This document shows, in pieces, positions 56,926 to 64,000 of a stretch of DNA of 64,000 bases. A program made the position numbers and the translations under genes. This DNA comes from Polytrichum commune. Taxonomy: Eukaryota > Streptophyta > Polytrichopsida > Polytrichales > Polytrichaceae. The notes under the pieces are model-generated. The model saw only the letters and a program-made list of their open reading frames with translations. It made no database searches and was not told the origin of the DNA. Where the stretch lies: positions 11,968,501 to 12,032,500 of the forward strand of contig OX485808.1 in NCBI GenBank assembly GCA_950295325.1. Reading direction: 5' to 3'. Positions within the stretch are counted from its first letter, which is position 1; every line of letters starts with the position of its first letter.

Positions 56926-57687
56926 AACGCTTGGGAGGCGATGCGACAAGGCTGTTGATCAACCGAAGTGAATTAGTAGGAGAGTAACGAGTGAAGAACA
57001 CGTCGACGCCTTGGGAGCACTTGGCACACATCGCAGAGTAGTTTCTTGTTACGTTCATCTTTCCACATGTGCAGACTAATATGTAGCATATTGCCCTAGA
57101 TTTCAGACTCATCATCACCCTCTTGAACTGTGAACACGATATCTAGGTCGTAATTGCTTGAATTTATGTAACTTCCTCAAGACTGTACCAGAATTATCTT
57201 GGCGACAGAACTCTGGAGTTTGCATCCATGCCGCAGCGATGCGAAGACCAGAATAAAAGTAGTATGACGGATGCCCAGTGCGAAATTATGCGCAAAATGC
57301 AACCTATCGGAATTCCCACAAGCACAGTATCGAGAAAACTAGACTTGCGTTTCAACTTGAAGTCTAAAAACTGGTATGGTGCAGACCATGGGGCAGTCTA
57401 CAGAGGATAATGAGCTCAGGTTAATGGAGACCCAAGGTAGCAGCTCTTTCTTCTAGAAGAACTCCTTGTTAGTCCTTTCTCATGCATTATCTCAGAGTTC
57501 ATCATTTCTTATCATGTAAAGGCTGGTGACATCATAAGTAGAAAGTCTAAGACATTGAGAAACCGGACACAATCCAAATGACATCATAAGTGTCTGAATC
57601 ATGAAAGTGTTGGACAGGTCTCCAAAGGTTGTTGATTTGAGAACCACAATAATTCAGCTGCATTGGGGCTGACTGAGACTTCCAGCC
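56926..57687. other. Upstream region of the Arg/Glu-rich gene
   Basis: This holds no recognised gene. It presumably contains the promoter and leader of the 57.7-kb gene. A short frame at 57228-57410 has no family resemblance. Confidence 0.35.
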
Positions 57688-58746
57688 ATGGAGGCAAATA
57701 TGAGGCTCTTCGAGAGTATTCTCCCGGTGATTGCTCCGGAGATACTCGAGAAGCAAAGGAAGTATAAAGAAGATAAAGCAATACGATTGGCACATGAGGC
57801 CAAATTCTATGAGAAAGAGAGACACAAAGAGCGAATTTATGACAAAAGAGTACGGAAGGAGCGTGCGACAGAGAAGCGGCGTGACCGTGAGAAAGGCCGC
57901 GCGAGGGAGCGGAAAAGAGAGCGCGCGTTCGAGCGCGAGCGCATGCGAGACCGTGAGAGGTACCGAGAGGAAGAGTCCGCGTGGGCGCACGAACGGCAAC
58001 GAGGCCGCGACCTCAGGCGCCTGGCTGACCAGGGCCGTGAGGTCGAGCGATCGCAGGAACGCGCTGACGAGCGAGCCAACGAAGACGCAAGGAACGCAGA
58101 GCGCGATGCCTACGGTGCAGAGCACCTGGAGAGAGCTGAGACAAGAAAGCGCGAGCGTCTAAGAGAGTATCGCAGAGAGCGCAGCCGTGAGAGACAACGT
58201 CAGCTCGAGCGCGCATTAGAGCTCGCGGAGAAGGCCAAATGGATTTTGGAACGCAAACAAGACCGTGAACGGAACTACGTGATTTACCGTGAGCGGGAGA
58301 AGGAGCGTGGAGACGAGCGCGCGGACCTTCGGGGCGAGAAGTTCGAGCAATGGAAAGAAGGCCGGCGGGAGCGGCTCCGGATGAAAGAACACGAGCAAGA
58401 CGAGCACTCTCAGAGGAAGCTGGAGAAGACGCGAGACCACGAGGAATGGAAGTTCGCGAAGCGGCAGTACGAGCAAGCCAAGGCGGCGTACAAGGCGGCG
58501 TGCGAAGCTGCCGAATTGAAGATGAAGAACCGCGCCTTGGCCAATCAAGCGTGGGACGATGCGTGTGACGATAAACGCGATTTCGAGAAGGAGCGGGAGC
58601 GCGACAAGCTCAATCGTGCGGCTTGGCAATACCGCATTTCGCGAATGATCGACCCCGGGCGCTGGAAGAACCAGTTCCCCGCCGAACGCCCCCAACTAGT
58701 CTCCAAAGGCTTGCCCTTCCGCCTTCCCACCTACACTGCCCATTGA
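57688..58746 (+). CDS. Arg/Glu-rich, highly charged helical protein, single exon
   Basis: This is an intact 352-codon frame starting at GCCATGG, an excellent context. Residues 1-20 (MEANMRLFESILPVIAPEIL) are hydrophobic-amphipathic. Residues 21 to about 310 are dominated by Arg, Glu and Lys (RERERMRDRERYREEE type), which predicts a very long charged helix or coiled coil. An Ala-rich stretch, AKAAYKAACEAAELKMKNRAL, interrupts it near 265-285. A short globular-looking end, AAWQYRISRMIDPGRWKNQF, follows, then PTYTAH-stop. Codons prefer G/C at third positions and the gene is much GC-richer than its flanks. Such proteins are often nuclear (RS-like or RED-like), but I see no RNA-binding domain and recognise no family. 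Recent origin, transfer or a decayed repeat-driven ORF are alternatives. Confidence 0.68.
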   Translation: MEANMRLFESILPVIAPEILEKQRKYKEDKAIRLAHEAKFYEKERHKERIYDKRVRKERATEKRRDREKGRARERKRERAFERERMRDRERYREEESAWAHERQRGRDLRRLADQGREVERSQERADERANEDARNAERDAYGAEHLERAETRKRERLREYRRERSRERQRQLERALELAEKAKWILERKQDRERNYVIYREREKERGDERADLRGEKFEQWKEGRRERLRMKEHEQDEHSQRKLEKTRDHEEWKFAKRQYEQAKAAYKAACEAAELKMKNRALANQAWDDACDDKRDFEKERERDKLNRAAWQYRISRMIDPGRWKNQFPAERPQLVSKGLPFRLPTYTAH

Positions 58747-59110
58747 GGAGTGACCGGCCCTTGCTCTTTGACCATTCCGCTACGTGGATCTTTACCAGGT
58801 TCCGACCACTAAGTTATCGACACGTGGCGGTACCCTTCATGCCAAGGGAAACCAAAGACCCGAACCCAGTTTAGTAAGTGACGCTAATGAGCAATTCTGC
58901 AAAGCCCTTTTCTCTTATACTTCCCAATTGAACCAATTCTCCAACTAAAGTGTCTACAGTCAAGTCTAGGGCCTTGGCCTTTAACCTCCCCACCTACACT
59001 GCAATTTGAGTGACATTTTCCACATGGGAGGCTTATAGGTCCCAACTATTACGGTATCGACATGTGGAAACATTCTTAATGAAAAAGAAACAAAAGCGCC
59101 CGCTATGCTT
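58726..59110. repeat. Duplication of the Arg/Glu-rich gene 3' end
   Basis: The gene's last codons and 3' flank (TTCCCACCTACACTGCCCAT at 58726; TATCGACACGTGGCGG near 58816) recur in diverged form at 58985-59100 (CTCCCCACCTACACTGCAAT; TATCGACATGTGGAAAC), about 255 bp apart. The second copy contains no coding frame. Confidence 0.75.
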
Positions 59111-59655
59111 ATGAAATTGCTAAGTGGTGAGCTCACCCTTTTGATTGTATGCATGGTTCTAATTGGAACGAATGAGTTGTGGTGCCAAGATTCAACAAGA
59201 GTCCGATTATGGCCCATACTAAGCTTGTTTATAGTTGGATACCTTGTCATATTCATGGTGCACATTGGCCCATCATACTTGGGAATGAGGCCTATCAATG
59301 GGCCCCTCCCATGGGGGATTAAGGATGTTATCGCCAATTTTAATGAAAAATAAATGTGGAGATCTTTGTGTGTCAGGAGCGGGGAGTAATCATCTGGGAA
59401 AAGTTGGAAACCATTAGTTAAACTCTTAAGTTTTGTGGAGTTAGTTTATTTTAAAAATAAGAATGTTGGCTGAGCATTCAAAGAGTAGAGAGTATTCTTT
59501 TCTAACCCTCTCAAATGACCAATTTTTTTAAAGGTTTTTTGAGGTTTTAAGGTTAAGACATTGGACACTACCAATTTGATCAAGCAAACAAATACTCTTG
59601 AACGGGGGTTAGGTAGTGCCTCAAGCTTGTAACAAGGGGTCCTCAATACCGAGGT
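59111..59655. other. No gene recognised
   Basis: A plus-strand frame (59105-59353) with hydrophobic stretches lacks splice partners and family resemblance. I do not call it a gene. Confidence 0.35.
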
Positions 59656-60019
59656 GTACACTAAATATTTGTGATTAGTGTCATATGGTATTTTATGTCA
59701 CTACTATAACTTTTCTATTGACACTTATGAATAAATTCATAATCTTCATCCCAAGTTACTTTGAATTCGTCTACTTTTGGCATATTTTTCATCCTAACAA
59801 TTTTGTTATGAAACATTGTCATGAATGATTGAAATTTGGATGAGAAATCACTTAGTAGGTGATAGTAATTACAAATCTGTAATTCCCAGAAAAAATTCCA
59901 AGGAATGAGAAATAATGTTCGGTTTACATTTAGTGTTGGTGACACTACATGGGCGGTTTATAATTAGAATTAAGCAAGACAAATAGAATTGGTGACACTA
60001 AATACAATATTTACTGTAG
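59656..60019. mobile_element. MITE with CTACAGTAAATATT / GTACACTAAATATT ends
   Basis: The left end (GTACACTAAATATTTGTGAT, then TAGTGTCA) pairs imperfectly with the reverse complement of the right end (CTACAGTAAATATTGTATTT, then AGTGTCACC) over about 27 bp. The interior is non-coding. It is related to the elements at 32.6 and 53.0 kb. Confidence 0.7.
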
Positions 60020-60079
60020 TTTGTATGCTAAGTACCGTTGCCACTTACCCTAAACATCAATGTCTATGAACGAAAACCC

Positions 60080-60820
60080 TTCTTTCAAACCCTAATTTCC
60101 TAATCACCAAGCTCACGGCTCCTCTTCTTTGAGACCCTGAGTTTCCCCTCTCATCTCATCTCCTGTCTTCTCTTGCGATTTTGTGTATGATTTGTGTTTG
60201 GTTTGTTGGTGGTTGTTTGTTACAGGATGGTGTCGTTGTGGAGGAAATGCTTGTGGGAGCCCTGATGATGAGACTACACTTTAGTTGCAAATTTCGAGCA
60301 CAAATGAGCGCTGGAAAGTTGCCAAAAATTCAGACTCAGTGCACTAGTGTACAGATCGGAGAGGATGATCAACCTAACTCGATGCTCTTGCATAAATCTC
60401 TACAGTATCCAACTTTTCTCCTAGTTGTTGTCTTGTGTGTGTGATTTTAGGGTTCTATCATGGTTGAGTGATAGGTTTGCGCGGGTAGGAAGTATGCAAG
60501 GTTATGCGACCTTTAGCAGGATATGCGGGACGAGAGTTGGTGAAATGTTGGTGTTGAAGGTGATATTTCGAATTACCAACTTCCTCCTCACACGTCGATT
60601 GAAATGTTTCGGGGGACAGAAAGTGCAATTACTGGGCAAGGTTCGTCCCTTGCGCAATTCTCAGCGTACAAATTTACGCTTCATGCTCTGGTTAAGGAAA
60701 AGAATGGCAAGAGAATCGTATGTTGTCGTTGTAAGGTAGTGAATCTACAGAATAGAGCAAAGACCAAACTTCCAGAGGATTGTCTTCGCCGTGTTCTGTA
60801 CAATCACACCTTCCTGGTAA
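60080..60820 (+). other. Possible gene fragment with plant-like leader
   Basis: TTCAAACCCTAATTTCC (60083-60099) and the CT-rich text after it look like a plant 5' leader. Possible acceptors (GTTACAG at about 60225) and a donor (TTCCTG|GTAATA at 60818) bracket frames such as AQFSAYKFTLHALVKE, VCCRCKVVNL and LPEDCLRRVLYNHTFL (60604-60817). I could not join these into a full gene and recognise no family. It may be a decayed or partly captured gene. Confidence 0.28.
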
Positions 60821-61074
60821 TACATCCCTCTCATCCAATCATCGTCTGTCTTAATTTGGATTTCTTCAATGTTGATACAACACTCTTTCTAGACCAAATT
60901 CCATTTCAAACTCTGATCCAATATTTATTGTTTGCATTTCAAACTGTAATCCTTTCGTGCAATGCTCGTGTAAGAAACTTGATGCAGCATGAAAGACAAT
61001 TGTGATTTTTGAACATTGAAACAAACACAAATGGTGTACAAAACTGATGTTAAATCTTGATTGAACCACGATGC

Positions 61075-61225
61075 ACTCACCAAATGAAATGAAATTGGCT
61101 TTGAAGTTTGGGAAGCCAAAAGGCTTGTGGTTCCTTAGAGTGGCAGAGTGCGGTAGCCTTCATAAGATAGAGGCTATTATTGACTTGATGATCCAATTGA
61201 AAGAAAAACCTGAGACTCCCTAATA
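61075..61225 (+). repeat. Dispersed repeat C, copy 3
   Basis: It shares TTAGAGTGGCAGAGTGCGGT, TTGACTTGATGATCCAATTG and CTGAGACTCCCTAATACTAC with copies at 52.2 and 53.1 kb. Confidence 0.6.
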
Positions 61226-61608
61226 CTACTCTCAAATAATGCCAGACACTGAGAGCAAAACTCATTGTTGATGATTTTTATCCAAGGCCCGAATTGAGTT
61301 TGTCTATGCCATTTCGTGGGCAATTCCTATTTAATACAATAATCTCAGCAATTGAGTTTTTTGAGTGAGAGTTGTATGACAAAAGATTGTCATGTATGGT
61401 TTGGAGGGCAACATAGATTGACCCCTATCTATTTTCAACATGCGTGGATCAGGTGAAAGCTTCTTATAGGCGGTAATCCATAGATTGATATCTTTTATGA
61501 GCCAAAAAAAAGCCTTATGCTTGGAATTGTTCTTTCTGATAATGTTGACCAAGGGGGGTCGGTCATGGGTGTAGGCACCTTAGAGTGGTCATATGCGAAT
61601 CTATATTC

Positions 61609-61780
61609 ACTACACTGATTTTCTCGATTAGTGAGGGCGGGTTAATAATGTGTAGGAAATTAGTGAAGGTGATACTAAATTTCAACCCTTGATAATTTTG
61701 AGATTTGACAAAATAGTGTTTGTTTTGGGAATTAGTACTAGTGGCATGCATTATAAGGGATATGGGACAATTAGTGTAGT
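61609..61780. mobile_element. Short MITE, about 172 bp
   Basis: ACTACACTGATTTTCTCG at the left is mirrored by ACTACACTAATTGTCCC on the opposite strand at the right. The TIR is short (about 12-15 bp) and imperfect; the assignment rests on similarity to the other CTACACTAAAT-ended elements. Confidence 0.5.
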
Positions 61781-64000
61781 TTGTCGGGTGATGATGAGCA
61801 CAACTTGTACCTATTTTTCTATTGGTGACCATTCTTATCTTTGTTTTACTTGAGCCCAAATAGACCTCAAATAGCTAACTCTATGATGACAATATATCCC
61901 ACCTTAAAACGGATCCTAGTTTGCCATTTATTTAGAGGCACGTATTTATCATCTTGTAATCTTCATGGAGATGAGTGAGGATATGCTAAAGTGTTCCTGT
62001 GTACTAAAGTGGAGGTAATAACTTGACCGCTCCATTGTTGACCTGGAGGTATAACTTACTTTGGTGGAATTCTTTTGTGACTCAATGCACCAATCTATTG
62101 AGGGTATATGTTTACACAGAAGTCATCAAGTCATGAAAATCCTTGAATTCTCATTGGTTGAGAATCTCATAGCCCCCACTTTGGGTTTACATGATGCTAG
62201 TTTTGGACTACAACCCATAACACTTTTGGTGAATGAAAAGTTGACATGGAATCCCACATTGCAAGTATGGATAATGTTGGCCAAGATTGTAGGGGGACTT
62301 TCCAGGATAACCATTAAGGTAGGCCAAGGTGGAATGTGTGGTGGGCCTTGGGGGAGAGCCCATAACAACTTATTGAAATAAATATTCTAATATTATTCAT
62401 GTTTGATTCAAAATATGATTGTTAGAGCTATTATAGAAGGTTGCTTTCTATGTAACCGATGTGCAATATACAAAGAATGCTTTTCTAATTCATACCCTAT
62501 AAATAGATATTTGAATGCACAAACTTGCTAAATCAACATATACCAATGCATAAACAAAACTACAAACACTTTCTTTCTTCTCTCCTTCGTGTTGCATTCT
62601 CATATCTAATTAAAATAATGTGAGGTCTTTTTTATGATTCCATTTGGATTTACACCAAGAGCTTGTGACCTCCAAAAGAATTTGGGTTATAGTCTATGGG
62701 CTTCTCTATGCTCTAATTTGAAAAGCAAGACTCTATGGTCATTTAAGAGCCATGGCCTACTACCTTTAGTGTAAAATGCTCTTACATAATCTCCATGTCA
62801 AGTTAGGGGACCTAAGGATGTTGTGAGGTGACGGTCGGAGCCTACAATATTTCTCAAATAAAGAGAAAAAAAGGAACTATCACATGAAAGCTTGACATTA
62901 GATGCTATATTTATGTATTTTTAGCCTTATGAGATTACCACTTTTGTCATATCCTTGTCATATCCAACATTGTTTAGCTTTGGTTCTTTATTTCATATTG
63001 AAGAAAAATTGGACCTAGTCCTAGTTTTAAAATTACAACATGCTTAAGTTGTGTGGGTGGATTTGCCGATAGAATTGCATATATAAAATATGATTATCAT
63101 AAAATTTAAATTTGGATATTTGTATTAAACATTAGATTCTCATTATCTATTAGTTGATTGCATAGATTTAGCATTTAAAAATATAAAAATGCTCATAAGA
63201 AAATCGGAATCATAGAATCGACACAAACTTAGCCGTAAGTTGACTGAGTGCAACTGGTGTATCTTAAGTTTTATCCCTATAAGCGTTATAATTTCATACA
63301 TGTTAAGAAAATTTTACTCCCCTACAAAAACACAATTGGTAAGACTAGTGAGTGTTATGTGTTAAGTAATATAACATGCTCTACTCCCTTCTTTGTTAAT
63401 TGCACCTCCATAAGTGTTAATTTTGAGACAATCAAGGTAATATTACATGAGAGCATACACTTTAAACATGTGATCACATTTATCCCATATTCTTTGCGAA
63501 CAAGTAAAATATTCTCTCTTATTTAAAGATCCTTCCTCCTTGTGCACTTTCAAGCAATTTGGGAGAGGAGATGGCAGACAGAGAAGGTTTGGAAAGTGGG
63601 GTGCTTGCTGGGTGCTAGTTTGCTAGTTGGGGCTTACAATACTTGATATAGCATCTTTCAGGCGCAGTAATCAAGGTCATGCACAACAATCAGGGTCAGG
63701 CGCAACAATCAAGGTCAACAATCAAGCAGGTGCATGTACAATATGGAGCTTCTTTTTTGTCTTTCTTTTCATTCTTTTGAAAAAATTGCAAGCAAAGTGT
63801 TAGTCAACAAGTTTACAGATCAATCAAGGGTATGGAGATTGAACTTTATTTGATTTTTCCTTTTTTCCCCAAAAATTGCAATTTTTGTAATTGTAAGCAA
63901 ATTTATTTGTTTTTCAACCACGCATCAACAATCAAGCTAAGGTATAGGGTCTGATTATTTATTTGTTTATTTTTAAAGAAAATTGCAATTTTCATGATTG
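61781..64000. other. No gene recognised; possible LTR start
   Basis: A purine-rich GCCAAGGTGGAA (about 62323-62334) followed by TGTG, and a TATA-like CCTATAAATAGA near 62506-62517, resemble the polypurine tract and promoter of a copia-type LTR; no second LTR is visible. Short repeats of the type GGCGCAACAATCAAGGTCA occur three times at about 63660-63725. The remainder is AT-rich and unassigned. Confidence 0.3.

Noticed and set aside
57547-58125. 192-codon minus-strand frame over the Arg/Glu-rich gene, and others at 58216-58695
   Set aside because: The antisense of Arg/Glu-rich GC-biased codons is naturally open and Leu/Ser/Arg-rich. The plus-strand frame has the better start and composition.

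Overview
The window looks like nuclear DNA from a land plant. It is AT-rich and gene-poor. Its genes are split by GT-AG introns, it carries plant-type transposons of many superfamilies, and there are no ribosome-binding sites, operons or bacterial gene packing. The best-recognised gene (46.5-50.8 kb) belongs to a plant membrane-protein group. The transposon proteins (Harbinger, Mutator-like, DUF7869-like, LINE) remind me of non-seed plants such as bryophytes, lycophytes or ferns, but that placement is a weak inference. I see no rRNA, tRNA or CRISPR.

Four loci look like host genes. (1) 6023-9940 (+) has seven exons and encodes about 394 residues of a predicted secreted or lumenal protein that I do not recognise. 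(2) 30211-31008 (+) has two exons and encodes a small hydrophobic membrane protein of about 117 residues; neither exon is long, so it is easily missed. (3) 46520-50826 (+) has four exons and encodes a 686-residue type I membrane protein that resembles the plant At3g28720/At5g58100 group. It has a signal peptide, one C-terminal membrane helix and a dilysine ER-retrieval tail. (4) 57688-58746 (+) is one exon encoding a 352-residue Arg/Glu-rich helical protein, markedly GC-richer than its surroundings. These four genes share no obvious pathway.

The rest is a layered record of mobile DNA, and several elements can be delimited to the base by terminal inverted repeats (TIRs) and target-site duplications (TSDs). 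These are: two copies of a 404-410 bp hAT-type MITE (384-787, 39573-39982, 8-bp TSDs); a 5.9-kb PIF/Harbinger element (18513-24384, TSD TAA) with a catalytically dead transposase and a broken Myb/SANT gene; two internally deleted hAT elements (25801-26702, 28866-29812, 8-bp TSDs) that keep only the dimerisation-domain tail; a SINE (34456-34814, 11-bp TSD); and a non-autonomous CACTA element (40127-41771, TSD CTT). There are also broken LINE, Mutator-like and DUF7869 genes, a group of short MITEs with ends like CTACACTAAAT, satellite-like tandem arrays (1.8-2.3, 27.3-28.4 and 28.5-28.7 kb) and dispersed repeats.

The least explained signal is a palindrome of the type TTTACGAACGnnCGTTCGTAAA. About fifteen sites occur between 38.8 and 45.6 kb, in two clusters. 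The first cluster lies immediately upstream of the DUF7869 transposon gene and was later split by a MITE and a CACTA insertion.
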